A stretch of 48,219 nucleotides of DNA from Pseudomonas sp. RIT-562. GTDB lineage: Bacteria; Pseudomonadota; Gammaproteobacteria; Pseudomonadales; Pseudomonadaceae. The first letter of the stretch is position 1, and each line of letters opens with the position of its first letter. The notes under the pieces were generated by a model, which was given only the letters and a program-made list of their open reading frames with translations, was not told the DNA's origin and searched no databases. The translations under genes and the position numbers were made by a program. Positions 15,740-25,597 of the stretch are shown one piece after another. The DNA lies in NCBI RefSeq assembly GCF_026241895.1, contig NZ_JAPJIV010000034.1, positions 1 through 48,219 on the forward strand, given 5' to 3'.

Positions 15740-18220
15740 CTAGAAGCGGAAAGTAAGGTCGACGAGCAGGCGTAGATCGCTTTCGCGGTCGCCGTCATAA
15801 GGCCGGTTGATCACACTCAGCATGCCGCCCACCTCGACCACATCGTTCCAGCTGTATCGCTGGCCGTAGCCCAGCAGGCCCATGGCGCCAGTGCCGTGAT
15901 CGCGCTGGCTGTAGGAGCCCGCACCGGCGAGGAATTGCTGGGACCAATTGGTTTCGTAGCGGTGATAAAGCACGTGATTGACGGTGACCGTCGGCATAAC
16001 GCTGAAATCTGTTTTCGGGTTGAAGTACGGCACGTCTTCGGACTTGCTGTTGTGACTGGCGGCGACTTCCAGGCCCAGGTCGACCTGCATCCCCGGCTTG
16101 CTATAGACGCCTTCGCGCCCGGTGAGCAGGGTTTCGACGCGGTTGTTGCCGTCGCTGAAGTGCGATGGGCTGACGGCCAGTTTCCACTCGCGACTTTCGT
16201 CGGCGCGCCAGCGGATGAAGCCGCTGCCACCGTTGGCCGTGATGTCGCTGTTCAATGCGCGTAATGGCGTCTGCGCCGAGAAGTACTCGAGGCTGCCGCC
16301 GTATTGCCATTGATCGTTGATGTCACGGGCAATCGCCAGCCGTGCGCCCTGCTTGTCACCGAAGCCGTAGGAGTGATTGGACACTTCCACTTCCAGGGTC
16401 ATGTCGCGGGTCCGGCGTTCCAGGCCGAGTCGCTGAAAGCGGTGGTGGCCGGTGCCTTCCTGAAAGTCGCCAGTGGCGTAACCGGCCCCGGCGAACAGGC
16501 GCCAGTCTTCATCGATGGGCGGGCTGTACAGCGTGCTTTCGATACCGAAATCACGACTGCCGTTGACCGCCCCGGTGTCACCGCTGTCGCCGCCATAACT
16601 TTTGCCGCCGTAGGATTCGACGCGCAATTCGGCCATGTCATGCACTTCGCGCTGACGGGCCAGGCGCTGCACTTGGCGGTTGTCGGGGTAGCGCGCGACT
16701 ACGTCGTCGGTCAGGGCATCGACCTGCCGCCACTCCTGCAGATCAGTGGCCGTGTGCGCCTGGGCGACTTCCAGCCCGACCGCTCGCGGCGCCATGCTCT
16801 CGGTTTCCTTGAGCTGGTTCTCTGCGCGCCGTGGCCAACCTCGCGCCAGGTACAGATCGGCCTGGGCCAGGCGCAGGCCAATGTTGCCGGGCGCCTGTTC
16901 GACCAATGTCTGCAGGCGTTCTTCACCGTGCGGCAAATCGGCCCCGTAGGTACCGGCCTGGGCCGCCAGTTGTTGGGCGTCCATCCACTCGTCGTTCGGG
17001 TTGCCCACCGGCAGGCCGCGCAGTTCGATGCGTGGCCGCTGGCTCTTGGCTGCGTCTTCGGCCACCTTGCGCGCCTCCTCGCCCCTGTCGCTTTCGAGCA
17101 ACGCATAGTAGAGCGCGGTGCTGTCTTCCAGACGGTCACCGACATCGGCATCCGGGGCGGCCAGCACCTGGCGGTACAGGTCGACGGCAATTTCCGGCTG
17201 GCGCTGATCGAGATAGGACGAAGCGACCCAGCGCATGGCGTAGGTTGGAATCTTCACGCCTTCAGAGATCAGTTTCTGGTATTCGCCGATGACCTCGGTG
17301 GTGCGCGCACGAGCCTTGAGTGCGCCCATGCGGTCGATGCGCCACCGCGTCACTTCATCGTGGGCCTTGGGGTCTGCCGACCAAGTGGCAATCAGTTTGT
17401 CGTAATCAGCCAGGGCGCGATCCGCGATCACGTAGCGCTCCTGCTCGGTACGGGTGGCCAGCTCGGCCAGGCGCACCCGCTCGGCTGCGAGGTCGCCTTC
17501 GAGACGGCGGATCGTGACCGCATCGACCACACCCGGGCGCAGGCGCGCCAGGCGCAACGCCGGTTCCGGCAGACGGGCGCGCTGCAAGGCGTTGATGTAT
17601 TCGCGAATGACTTCGGGCTTGCTGCCGGCGCGATTGAACGCCTGGTCGTATTCGAAGAGTGAGTCATAACTATTGCCGGCACGGCTGTAGGCATAGCCCA
17701 GCGCCATTCGACGGGTAGCGTCGTCCGGTTTGGCCGCCACCAGCGCCTTGGCCCGGGCCACCGCCTGATCCGGCTTGCCGGAGTCGGCCTGGGTCAAGGC
17801 CAGGCCCAGCTGCAGATCGGCATTAGCCGGTTCAAGCGCCAGCGCCTTGTTGTAGACCTGGATCGCCGATTCCCATTGCTTGAGGTTGCGATAGGCCCGC
17901 GCGGTGACGGACAAGGCCTGGACCGACAGGTTGAGATTGCGCCCCTGGGTCTCGTAGACCTTGACCACTTCGGCGTCCAGGCCGGCCCAACTGGCGATCA
18001 GGATGTGGTCGCTGACCTGCCCAGGGGTGGCCATTGCCACGGGCACCTGGCGCAGCACGTTGAGCGCCGGCGCGTGGTTGCCCGCCCGGGCATCGAGTAC
18101 CAGCTGGTCATAAGGGGTTTCGGCAAATGCCAACGCCGGCCACAGCAATTGGCTACACAGCGCTACACGAAATAAAGGGCGTAAACCACGATGTAAAACA
18201 GAACCATCAATACGCGGCAT
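15740..18220 (-). CDS. pgaA: PNAG outer-membrane export porin
   Basis: The protein has 826 aa. A signal peptide (cleavage about after ALAFA, residue 33) is followed by a TPR-rich periplasmic superhelix (about 35-500; AYRNLKQWESAIQVYNKALA and ALGYAYSRAGNSYDSLFEYD are typical TPR helices). The last 300 residues form an outer-membrane barrel and end with Phe in a beta strand (LLVDLTFRF). The TPR region binds PgaB and guides partly deacetylated PNAG to the pore. The ATG at 18220 has AAGGA upstream. It is the first gene of pgaABCD; 250 bases upstream separate it from the DUF945 gene. Confidence 0.93.
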   Translation of the reverse strand: MPRIDGSVLHRGLRPLFRVALCSQLLWPALAFAETPYDQLVLDARAGNHAPALNVLRQVPVAMATPGQVSDHILIASWAGLDAEVVKVYETQGRNLNLSVQALSVTARAYRNLKQWESAIQVYNKALALEPANADLQLGLALTQADSGKPDQAVARAKALVAAKPDDATRRMALGYAYSRAGNSYDSLFEYDQAFNRAGSKPEVIREYINALQRARLPEPALRLARLRPGVVDAVTIRRLEGDLAAERVRLAELATRTEQERYVIADRALADYDKLIATWSADPKAHDEVTRWRIDRMGALKARARTTEVIGEYQKLISEGVKIPTYAMRWVASSYLDQRQPEIAVDLYRQVLAAPDADVGDRLEDSTALYYALLESDRGEEARKVAEDAAKSQRPRIELRGLPVGNPNDEWMDAQQLAAQAGTYGADLPHGEERLQTLVEQAPGNIGLRLAQADLYLARGWPRRAENQLKETESMAPRAVGLEVAQAHTATDLQEWRQVDALTDDVVARYPDNRQVQRLARQREVHDMAELRVESYGGKSYGGDSGDTGAVNGSRDFGIESTLYSPPIDEDWRLFAGAGYATGDFQEGTGHHRFQRLGLERRTRDMTLEVEVSNHSYGFGDKQGARLAIARDINDQWQYGGSLEYFSAQTPLRALNSDITANGGSGFIRWRADESREWKLAVSPSHFSDGNNRVETLLTGREGVYSKPGMQVDLGLEVAASHNSKSEDVPYFNPKTDFSVMPTVTVNHVLYHRYETNWSQQFLAGAGSYSQRDHGTGAMGLLGYGQRYSWNDVVEVGGMLSVINRPYDGDRESDLRLLVDLTFRF

Positions 18221-18418
18221 TCGTCAGCATCCTTACAAGGCCAGTTGGGTCGCAATGCCCGTGCCCACTCGGCATGGAAACAGTCGGCCCCGAGGGAGCC
18301 GACCGGTTGGGGCGACGCAGTTTGCACGCAAGAACAGCTGACTAAACGCAACGCAATAATTGTTCAGATTCGAGGAAGATTTGCCCTGCCCTCCTCGGTT
18401 CGACAAATCCCGGACAGC

Positions 18419-18455
18419 AAAACGCCCGGCATCCGAGGGCAGAGGCCGGGCGTTT
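18419..18455 (-). terminator. terminator of the DUF945 gene
   Basis: The arms AAACGCCCGGC and GCCGGGCGTTT enclose a 14-base loop, starting 18 bases after the stop of the DUF945 gene. The following T-run on the minus strand is short. It separates that gene from pgaA. Confidence 0.75.
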
Positions 18456-18472
18456 GCGGGTAGCGGATGGCC

Positions 18473-19978
18473 TTATTCGACGGGGCCGACACCACCGATT
18501 TTGCTCATGATGAAGCCGACAAATTCCTCAACGGTCATCTTCTGGCCGTTGAATTCCACCTGGTTGTTGGCGTAATGCAGCTTGGTGACGATGTTGTTGC
18601 CATCCAGCTTTGCAAACTCACTGCCTACCGCCATACCGCCGAACATGTCTGCAGTGGCAGTCGCCTGGTCGGCAATCAGCTTGGCATCGGTTTGGCCATC
18701 GATTTGCGACTGCACGGTGAACAGGTCAACCAGCATCGGCTTGGACACCTGCACGTTGAGGTCCAGCAGGGCGATCAGCTGTTGAGTCAACTGGTCCGGC
18801 GGCAGGTCCATGGATTTCGGCTTGGTCAGGTCGAGCACCATGCTCGCCTTGCTTTCGCCGTTGGCGGTTTTCATCGAGAGGTTTTCCAGCGCGAGCTGCG
18901 GCCCGGCGGCCAGCAGTTTTTCCAGGCCGGTTTTCACCTGGGCCTCTTCGGCAGGCGTCAGCACCAGCTCAGGGGCTGGCTGACCCGCTGCCGCCGCTTC
19001 AGCCGCCGCCTTCTCGTATGGCTGCAGCTTGGTCTGGTACACCTGCATCAACGACATGGTTGCCGGAATATCCAGGTTTTTCAGGCTCATGGCCATCTGC
19101 GCGGAACCGATGGTCTTGCCGTTCAGCGTCACCTCGCCCACCTTGTAATCGGCACGGCCCGAGGCGCTGGTACCCGATTCTTCGGTTTGGTTCTTCATCT
19201 CAAACTTCTTCAGGCCCAGGACCGACTGGCCGGCGCCGAAAGTGGTCTTGTTGTCGGTCAGCTCGACGGTGTTTTCGCCGACGTAATAGCCATAAGTGCT
19301 CTTGGTCAGATTGCTGGCGAAAGTCAGGCCGCTGAGTTCCACTTTAACCGGCGTCAGGTCTTCAGCCACGGTCGTCAGGGTCAGGCTGTCCATGTAACCG
19401 TTGGCCTTGACCTTTTGCGCCTGGGCGCTGGCATCGACGTCGAGATTCAGACCGGAAAACTTCAGCTGGGACTTGTCGTCCAGGGCGACGTCCAGCGGCA
19501 CCAGCTGCAGGTTACCGTTGGTGGATTTGTCATAGCCGATGTTGACCACGCCGGTGAGCGGGGACTTGTCCTTGGCCGCGGCAAACCACTTGGCGGTGAG
19601 CGGGGTTTTTTCCAGTTCGTAATGACTGGTGGCCATCACGGGCAGCCACTTCAGCGACACCAGGCGCGAGAATGGCAGCGGGCCGTGTTCGATGTGGTCG
19701 ACGAACAGCAGCTCCACCGGGGCTTCACCGAACATCTCGCCTTCACCCTTGAGGCGGTAATGCGCGGTACTGCTGAATATGTTGCGTTCCAGGGACACCA
19801 GCTCCAGCGATGCGGTGCCATTGGAACCCACCAGCGCAGCTTGCAGCTCCTTGTTGGCATCGGCGATCGAGCTATTGAGCACTCCTTCAAGCTTGGTGCC
19901 GGTGTACCAGGCACCGCCTGCACTAATTGCACCGATTGCCACGACAATACCCAGAAGCACGCCTGCTGATTTATTCAT
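18473..19978 (-). CDS. DUF945 (YdgA-type) membrane-anchored protein
   Basis: The protein has 501 aa. One N-terminal membrane helix (about 5-24, AGVLLGIVVAIGAISAGGAW) leads into a long, beta-rich periplasmic region with many short repeated-looking strands. Length and layout match the DUF945 family, whose E. coli member is YdgA. Family members are envelope proteins without an established biochemical activity; some influence motility or biofilm. It is monocistronic, with a terminator downstream and a 280-base gap upstream that contains a REP-like repeat. The nearby pga cluster is read in the same direction, but the terminator makes co-transcription unlikely. Confidence 0.8.
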   Translation of the reverse strand: MNKSAGVLLGIVVAIGAISAGGAWYTGTKLEGVLNSSIADANKELQAALVGSNGTASLELVSLERNIFSSTAHYRLKGEGEMFGEAPVELLFVDHIEHGPLPFSRLVSLKWLPVMATSHYELEKTPLTAKWFAAAKDKSPLTGVVNIGYDKSTNGNLQLVPLDVALDDKSQLKFSGLNLDVDASAQAQKVKANGYMDSLTLTTVAEDLTPVKVELSGLTFASNLTKSTYGYYVGENTVELTDNKTTFGAGQSVLGLKKFEMKNQTEESGTSASGRADYKVGEVTLNGKTIGSAQMAMSLKNLDIPATMSLMQVYQTKLQPYEKAAAEAAAAGQPAPELVLTPAEEAQVKTGLEKLLAAGPQLALENLSMKTANGESKASMVLDLTKPKSMDLPPDQLTQQLIALLDLNVQVSKPMLVDLFTVQSQIDGQTDAKLIADQATATADMFGGMAVGSEFAKLDGNNIVTKLHYANNQVEFNGQKMTVEEFVGFIMSKIGGVGPVE

Positions 19979-20166
19979 GAATTACCCGATCAAGTCCGTT
20001 GTTTGAAGGTGGTCGTCTTCCCTGAACCCATGACGGGTTACGGACACGACTGCGCTGAAAGTGCGATGGAGATTAGCACCGGGCGCGCGAAGTGGCCCAA
20101 TGTTTAAAGGTTAAAGAGTGTCCATGGGACTGTGCAGGCGGTTCAGAGTTTCGGCGCACAGTAAAT

Positions 20167-20240
20167 CGCTATCGCGAGCAGGCTCACTCCTACAGGGGGG
20201 TATGCATTCCAATGTAGGAGTGAGCCTGCTCGCGATAGCG
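20167..20240. repeat. REP-like inverted repeat (3)
   Basis: 28-base arms (CGCTATCGCGAGCAGGCTCA... and complement) are exact. The element lies in the gap between the DUF945 gene and the unknown membrane-protein gene. Confidence 0.88.
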
Positions 20241-20260
20241 TCGGCCCGGCCGACACCGAA

Positions 20261-20896
20261 TCAGGAATACTGCACCTCAATCTCATCCAGCTGATGATCA
20301 AAACTTTTTAGCCGTGCCGTCCAGGTGTACACCAGCACCTCGAAATCCCGATTGATCACCGCTCCGCCCGTCACTTCCGCGCGCGGGTCGCAGAAGTCTA
20401 GTTGGTAACGCTCCCGGGCCATCGCCGTGGCGACGTCGGAGAGTTCGCGAGCGTTGTTGAGCCAGTGCCGGCCCTCGTCAGAGACCTGTTTGTCCAGCGC
20501 CAGGCACTGCTTCTTCAAGGTTTCCAGGCTTTTTTCCAGCGGAGTGCCGGTCAGCTCGCCCATGACCTCCTGAAAGGTCCGGCCGGGTTGCCAGTAGCTG
20601 CCCCAGAAATACCGGTCGAACACGGTTTCAACCCGACGCAAAGCCACCTTGGTGTCCCAGATGAGCACCAGGGTCTTGCCTTGTTCGAGGTGTCTTTTCT
20701 TGATGCGAGTGCCCTGCACCGAAGCCCAGGCGACCACAACGATCGACAGCACGGCGATCAGCGCCGAGGCACTGTCGAGAAAGATCAGGGCCTTGTCGAT
20801 CTGATGCGCCAGCATGATGCCGTAGAAATAGGTGGCTGACAGCAGGACCAGTGCCGCGATAGCGCACCAGAAGCCGGGAGCATAAGGGTTTTTCAT
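20261..20896 (-). CDS. two-helix membrane protein, function unknown
   Basis: The protein has 211 aa from the ATG at 20896 (GGGGA eight bases upstream); longer starts rely on TTG or on an ATG with no ribosome binding site. Two membrane helices are visible: about 9-30 (FWCAIAALVLLSATYFYGIM) and 42-62 (ALIAVLSIVVVAWASVQG). The remaining 145 residues are probably cytoplasmic and largely helical, with KSLETLKKQCLALDKQV suggesting a coiled coil, and a conserved-looking end VLVYTWTARLKSFDHQLDEI. I do not recognise the family. It stands alone between the repeat at 20.2 kb and the end of the NodT gene. Confidence 0.7.
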   Translation of the reverse strand: MKNPYAPGFWCAIAALVLLSATYFYGIMLAHQIDKALIFLDSASALIAVLSIVVVAWASVQGTRIKKRHLEQGKTLVLIWDTKVALRRVETVFDRYFWGSYWQPGRTFQEVMGELTGTPLEKSLETLKKQCLALDKQVSDEGRHWLNNARELSDVATAMARERYQLDFCDPRAEVTGGAVINRDFEVLVYTWTARLKSFDHQLDEIEVQYS

Positions 20897-20989
20897 TATT
20901 TTAGTCCCCATGACCAACGCGAGCCTTGATCAGTGGACTGGCGTGGCTCGTGGCGCGTCAGCCCAACAAATCAAAGCATAGCAACGGCC

Positions 20990-22438
20990 TCAGGGTTTGC
21001 TGGAGTTCGAACCTTGCGTTCGTCCGCTTTCCCAGCCACCGCCCAGCGCCAGGAACAAATCGATCTGGCTCATGGCAACCTGGGTATTGGCTGCGGCCAG
21101 TTGTGCCCGTACGTCGGTGTAGGTGCGGGTGGCTTGCAGGTCCGCGAGAAACGACGCCCGGCCAGCCTGGAAGAAGCGGTGGGTCTGGTCTGCAGCCTGT
21201 TGCGCCGACTGTTCCGCCTCGGCCAGGGCATCGCGCCGTTGCAGCAATGCGGAGTACTGGGCCAGGCCGGTCTGGGTTTCGCGGATCGCGTTGAGCACTA
21301 CCCCGTCAAAATGCGCCAGGGCGCCCTGGGTCGTCGCTTCGGCCTCGCGAATCCGCGCTCGCGAGCCGTTGGAAGGCACGGTCCAGCTCAGCAAAGGGCC
21401 GAAACCCCAGCGATTGGTCGCCGGCTTGCCGAGATTTTCCAGGATACCGACCGTACCAACGCTCGCACCGATGCTGATGTCGGGGTATAGCTCGCCCGTG
21501 GCAATGCCGATGCCAGCCGTGGAGGCAGCAAGGCGCCGCTCGGCTTGCCGCACGTCGGGTCGGCGCTTGAGCAACGTGGCACCGTCACCCACTGGCAACA
21601 ACTGGGCAATTTTTGGCAGTTCGGCGCAAGTCGCAGTCCCGGCTGGCAGCTGGTCTACCGGCTGAGCGAGCAACATCGACAGGCGAAACAAAGCCGCCTG
21701 ACGCGCCGCTTCGTAGCGCGGCATCTCGGCGCGCAACGATTTGAACTGGGTTTGTGATCGGGTCACCTGGGTTTCATCGCCGCGCCCGGCGTCGCGCAAG
21801 CGCTGCACCAGCGTAGTGCCCTGCGCTTGCAGATCGAGGGAGTGCTGGGCAATTTCCTGCTCTTCGTTGGCAGCACATACCTGGGTGTAGGCGCGCACCA
21901 CATCGGCGACCAGGGTGATGCGAGCCGTATCCGCCGCCGCTTGAGTGGCGTCGGCATTGGCTTTCGCCGCCTCGATACCGCGCTGCAACGTGCCGAACAA
22001 ATCGAATTGATAGGAGGTGGTGATGCCAATATCGCCCACGTTGGCCACTGGCACTTTGTCCGGCAGCAGGAACGCTTCTCCGGACTCCTGCAAACGCTGG
22101 GCGCCAATTTTCACTCCGCCGCTCCAGCCGCCCGCGGCCTGCGCTTCGTCGACCTGCGCCCGCGCCCGGGAAATATTCGCTGCCGCCACGCGCAGATCGG
22201 TGTTGGTGGCCATGGCCTGCCGCACCAGCTGATCCAGGCGCGGATCCTGGTACAGCCGCCACCAATCGCCGGGCACGGGTGCGGAAACCACGTTTTTGTC
22301 GTTCACCGCCAACTCACCCTGAAAATCGTCACGGTGCACGGCGGCTTCGTCCGGCAGGTGGTAGTCCGGCCCGACCACCTGGCACGCCGACAGCAACATG
22401 CCCAGGCTGATCGCCGCAATACCCGCAGCCTTGCTCAT
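20990..22438 (-). CDS. outer-membrane efflux lipoprotein (NodT/OprM type)
   Basis: The protein has 482 aa with signal peptide and lipobox LLSAC (Cys19), followed by the VVGPDYHLP start typical of NodT-type RND/MFS outer-membrane factors. Two repeats of the TolC-like fold are visible, each with long coiled-coil helices (for example ARAQVDEAQAAGGWSG and LAEAEQSAQQAADQTH). It is the last gene of the MarR-FUSC-DUF1656-HlyD-NodT operon, with a 4-bp overlap to the HlyD gene. It should give the outer-membrane channel for the pump. Confidence 0.9.
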   Translation of the reverse strand: MSKAAGIAAISLGMLLSACQVVGPDYHLPDEAAVHRDDFQGELAVNDKNVVSAPVPGDWWRLYQDPRLDQLVRQAMATNTDLRVAAANISRARAQVDEAQAAGGWSGGVKIGAQRLQESGEAFLLPDKVPVANVGDIGITTSYQFDLFGTLQRGIEAAKANADATQAAADTARITLVADVVRAYTQVCAANEEQEIAQHSLDLQAQGTTLVQRLRDAGRGDETQVTRSQTQFKSLRAEMPRYEAARQAALFRLSMLLAQPVDQLPAGTATCAELPKIAQLLPVGDGATLLKRRPDVRQAERRLAASTAGIGIATGELYPDISIGASVGTVGILENLGKPATNRWGFGPLLSWTVPSNGSRARIREAEATTQGALAHFDGVVLNAIRETQTGLAQYSALLQRRDALAEAEQSAQQAADQTHRFFQAGRASFLADLQATRTYTDVRAQLAAANTQVAMSQIDLFLALGGGWESGRTQGSNSSKP

Positions 22439-23322
22439 TGCGCGGGCTCCTGTGGCTGGTCGTCGATGATCGACACGGTCGCGGTACGCCCGGCGATCAT
22501 GCGAAAGTCCGCTGGCACTTCATCGAAGGCAATCCGCACCGGAATCCGCTGGGCCAACCGTACCCAGCTGAACGCCGGGTTGACGTTAGGCAGCAGGTTA
22601 CTGCCGCTGCTGCGATCGCGGTCTTCGATACCGGCGACGATGCTTTCGACATGCCCGCGCAGCCGGGCGCGGTCGCCCACCACACGGATATCGACGCTCT
22701 GGCCGACGTGAATGCCGTCCAGTTTGGTTTCTTCGAAATAGCCGTCAATGTGGAACGAGTTGCTATCCACCACCGACAACACCGGACGTCCGGCGGTCAC
22801 GAATTCCTGATTGCGTGGTGCGCGGTCGTTCACGTAGCCGTCCACCGGGCTGCGGATGGTCGAACGGTCCAGATTGAGCTGGGCACTGTCCACCGCCACC
22901 TGGGCTTCCATCAACGCGACTTCGGCGCGGGCAACGCGGGACTGGCTTTCCTCCAGTTGCTCACCGGGAACCAGGTTGCCCAGGCCACGGTTGCGCTTGT
23001 GCTCGCGTTGCGCCTGCGCCAGGGTTTCCTGACGATCCGCCACGGCGGCCTTGGCCTGGCGCAAGGCCAGCTTGAAGCGGTCCTGGTCGATGCTGAACAG
23101 CACCTGGCCGCGCTTGACCAATTGGTTGTCGCGCACTTCAACGGCCTGGATCAGACCGGACACGTCCGGCGCGATCTGCACGATGTCGGCACGGATGTGC
23201 CCGTCACGGGTCCATGGGGCGAACATGTAATACATCACCATGCGCCACACGACGACGACGGCAAAGGTCACGATCAGCAGGGTCAGCACCACGCGACCGA
23301 GGGTCAAAAAAGGTTTTTTCAT
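22435..23322 (-). CDS. HlyD-family periplasmic adaptor (AaeA/EmrA type)
   Basis: The protein has 295 aa. One N-terminal membrane helix (about 8-30) precedes a biotinyl-lipoyl-like domain (APDVSGLIQAVEVRDNQLV), a short helical hairpin (RQAKAAVADRQETLAQAQRE) and a beta-barrel domain (STIRSPVDGYVNDRAPRNQ, VGQSVDIRVVGDRARLRGHV). It links the FUSC-family inner-membrane protein to the NodT channel. Four-base overlaps on both sides indicate translational coupling. Relatives such as E. coli AaeA export aromatic carboxylic acids; the substrate here is unknown. Confidence 0.9.
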   Translation of the reverse strand: MKKPFLTLGRVVLTLLIVTFAVVVVWRMVMYYMFAPWTRDGHIRADIVQIAPDVSGLIQAVEVRDNQLVKRGQVLFSIDQDRFKLALRQAKAAVADRQETLAQAQREHKRNRGLGNLVPGEQLEESQSRVARAEVALMEAQVAVDSAQLNLDRSTIRSPVDGYVNDRAPRNQEFVTAGRPVLSVVDSNSFHIDGYFEETKLDGIHVGQSVDIRVVGDRARLRGHVESIVAGIEDRDRSSGSNLLPNVNPAFSWVRLAQRIPVRIAFDEVPADFRMIAGRTATVSIIDDQPQEPAQ

Positions 23323-23528
23323 GTCATCAGGTATCGACTGAGTGAGTCCACGGCGCCAAGCAGCAAGGCGTAGAGAGCCACGTTGAACAATGCCCGGTGC
23401 CAGACCAGACGGTAAAAGTGCAGACGCGTCAGCAGCCCGTGCACCAGCAGGAAAATCACATAGGTAATGCCCATCAGCACCAGCAGCGTGGGCAGGAAAA
23501 CCCCACTGATATCCAGATCACCAATCAT
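23319..23528 (-). CDS. DUF1656 small membrane protein (AaeX-like)
   Basis: The protein has 69 aa with two membrane helices (about 10-30 and 44-62). The opening MIGDLDISGVFLP is typical of DUF1656/AaeX proteins, which are always found between FUSC and HlyD genes of this pump type. Its mechanistic role is not established. It overlaps both neighbours by four bases. Confidence 0.88.
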   Translation of the reverse strand: MIGDLDISGVFLPTLLVLMGITYVIFLLVHGLLTRLHFYRLVWHRALFNVALYALLLGAVDSLSRYLMT

Positions 23529-25597
23529 AAAGGCGCTCCATCGATGCCATGGGGAAGCGGTTCTTCGAGTTCGCCGCTGCCGACAAATTCAACCCCTGGC
23601 AGCAGCGCCAGGCGCAGCCCACTCAAGGCGTGCAGCAAGTGCAGGCGTGCGCCTTCATCACACTCGATGGTGAGGGCGCGGCGCGTGCGATCAAGCGTCA
23701 TCTGCAGGGCAGTCGGCGCCGGCAGCCGCTCGTCTGCCTTGAGGCAGGCCTTGAAGTACCCGCCAACTTCGGCCACCACCTGATGCAGCAGCGCCTGCGG
23801 GACGCCAGTGACACGCGGGGTGTACGCCAGCAAGTCGAGCAGATTCAACGCCACGCGCACTTCGCGCAGGGCAATGCCGGTGTCCTGGCCGGTCATGGCC
23901 AGGCGCGGCAGGTGCTGCATCAGGCGATCGAGCATTTGCACGCCCAGGTGCCGATGTTCGGAAAGAGTCGCCGGTTCGGTGAGGCTGACAATGTCGCGCC
24001 AGCTGAATCGAGTCAGGCGCTTGGCCGCCAGCTCCGCGCCAAATGGCCGGGCAATCAGGGTCCAGACGAAGGCAAACAGCAGCCCCACCGGGCCGGCCAG
24101 GTTGGAGTTGGCGAAGCTCAGGAAGTCTGCGTCGTAGGCGCCTTGGATACTGATGAAGGACGAGGTGTTGACCAGGGTCAGCAACATGCCCAGGTAGAAC
24201 TGCGGTTTGACCGTGAGGGTGCCGATGCAAATGAACGGGACCGCGAACGCCAGTACCAGCATCGGAAAGTCATGCAGGTTGGGCAGCACCAGAAACAGGT
24301 ACAGGCTGGCGAATACCACCGACATCGCCGTCCAAAAGAAAAATCGATAAATCTGCGGCGCCGGGTCGTCCATCGAAGCAAAAAAACTGCAGGCCACGGC
24401 CGCGAGAATCACGGCGGCACCGCCGTCAGTCCAGCCGAGCAGGATCCACAGCACCGACGCCACGATGATCGCCGTGACCGTCGACGCTGCCGAATACAAC
24501 ATCAGCCCGCGATCCAGGAACGGCGAGAGCCGCCCCAGGCGCCAGTGCCGATACACCGCGCGCCAGCTGTCCTGGCTTTCACACTGGATGGCATGCTGCA
24601 GGCTGCGGCAGTCCTGCCACAGGTCGATCCATTCGCCGAGGCGGTAGATGGCATTGGAGAACAACAGTTGCCGGCGATCGTCCAGCGCCTCTGCACTCGG
24701 TTGCAGGGCTTCGAGCTGATTTTTCAAGGCCTGCCAGCGATTCAGGTCGGCATCCTTGTGTTCGAGCCATTGGGTGGTTGCCGCCAGCAGCGGAGCAAAT
24801 TTCTCCACCAGCTCGGGAGTTCGTCGCTCCAGGGCATATAGCGCGTCGTCCAAGGCATCGATCACCGGCAGCAGGTGAATCATCCGCCCACGCAGCTCCT
24901 TGGTGTTGCGCACTGTTTGCGGCCGGGAGCCCTCGTGGGGCAATTGACCGATCATCAGTTCCAGGGTGTTGAAGGTCGCGACCATCGAGGCACGCAGCGC
25001 GCTGACTTCATCGGGCTGCACTTGGCGATTGAGAAAGCGCAGGCTGTAGGTCGAAGCGTCGGCGAACCATTTGCTCACCGAGTCGTTGAACACCGGCGCC
25101 AGCCGCCGCGGCCAGAACATCGCACCCACCACTGCCGCAACGGCGATGCCCAGGAAGATCTCCTCGGTGCGCGCCTCCGCCACATCCCATACGGCCAACG
25201 GATTATCCACCACCGGCAAGGCGATCAGCGGCAAGGTGTAGCCAGCGAGCATCAAGGCATAGCTATTGGCGGTACGCAGGTGCAGGGACAGAAACAGCAA
25301 GGTGCCGGTCCATAGCGCGATCACGACCACCAGCACATAGGGGCTCTGCACGAACATCGGTACGAAAAACACCGCTGCCATGGCCCCCAGAAAAGTCCCG
25401 ACCGCACGGTACAGCGCCTTGGAACTGGTGGGGCCGACAAAGGGGCTGGAGACGATGTATACCGTGGCCATCGCCCAATACGGACGAGGCATCTGCATCA
25501 GCATGGCGATGTAAAGCGCAATCATCGAAGCGGCGAACGTGCGCACTCCGTAGAACCAGTCCCGCGCAGGGGGCATGCCGGTGAAAAATCCACTCAC
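23525..25597 (-). CDS. FUSC-family inner-membrane efflux protein (AaeB-like)
   Basis: The protein has 690 aa from a GTG start at 25597, which overlaps the MarR stop by four bases. The two-fold FUSC layout is visible: an N-terminal bundle of membrane helices (about 15-165), a cytoplasmic helical domain (about 170-350), a second membrane bundle (about 355-520) and a C-terminal cytoplasmic region. Motifs such as YWAMATVYIVSSPFVGPT and FWPRRLAPVFN occur in AaeB/fusaric-acid-resistance proteins. The substrate is probably an aromatic or other amphipathic acid, by family analogy. Confidence 0.9.
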   Translation of the reverse strand: MSGFFTGMPPARDWFYGVRTFAASMIALYIAMLMQMPRPYWAMATVYIVSSPFVGPTSSKALYRAVGTFLGAMAAVFFVPMFVQSPYVLVVVIALWTGTLLFLSLHLRTANSYALMLAGYTLPLIALPVVDNPLAVWDVAEARTEEIFLGIAVAAVVGAMFWPRRLAPVFNDSVSKWFADASTYSLRFLNRQVQPDEVSALRASMVATFNTLELMIGQLPHEGSRPQTVRNTKELRGRMIHLLPVIDALDDALYALERRTPELVEKFAPLLAATTQWLEHKDADLNRWQALKNQLEALQPSAEALDDRRQLLFSNAIYRLGEWIDLWQDCRSLQHAIQCESQDSWRAVYRHWRLGRLSPFLDRGLMLYSAASTVTAIIVASVLWILLGWTDGGAAVILAAVACSFFASMDDPAPQIYRFFFWTAMSVVFASLYLFLVLPNLHDFPMLVLAFAVPFICIGTLTVKPQFYLGMLLTLVNTSSFISIQGAYDADFLSFANSNLAGPVGLLFAFVWTLIARPFGAELAAKRLTRFSWRDIVSLTEPATLSEHRHLGVQMLDRLMQHLPRLAMTGQDTGIALREVRVALNLLDLLAYTPRVTGVPQALLHQVVAEVGGYFKACLKADERLPAPTALQMTLDRTRRALTIECDEGARLHLLHALSGLRLALLPGVEFVGSGELEEPLPHGIDGAPL

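Noticed and set aside
16304..17662. 452-aa open frame opposite pgaA
   Set aside because: Antisense to the TPR region of pgaA; no recognisable domain or ribosome binding site.
18467..19969. 500-aa open frame opposite the DUF945 gene
   Set aside because: Shadow frame with His/Gln/Leu-rich composition typical of antisense frames in GC-rich DNA.
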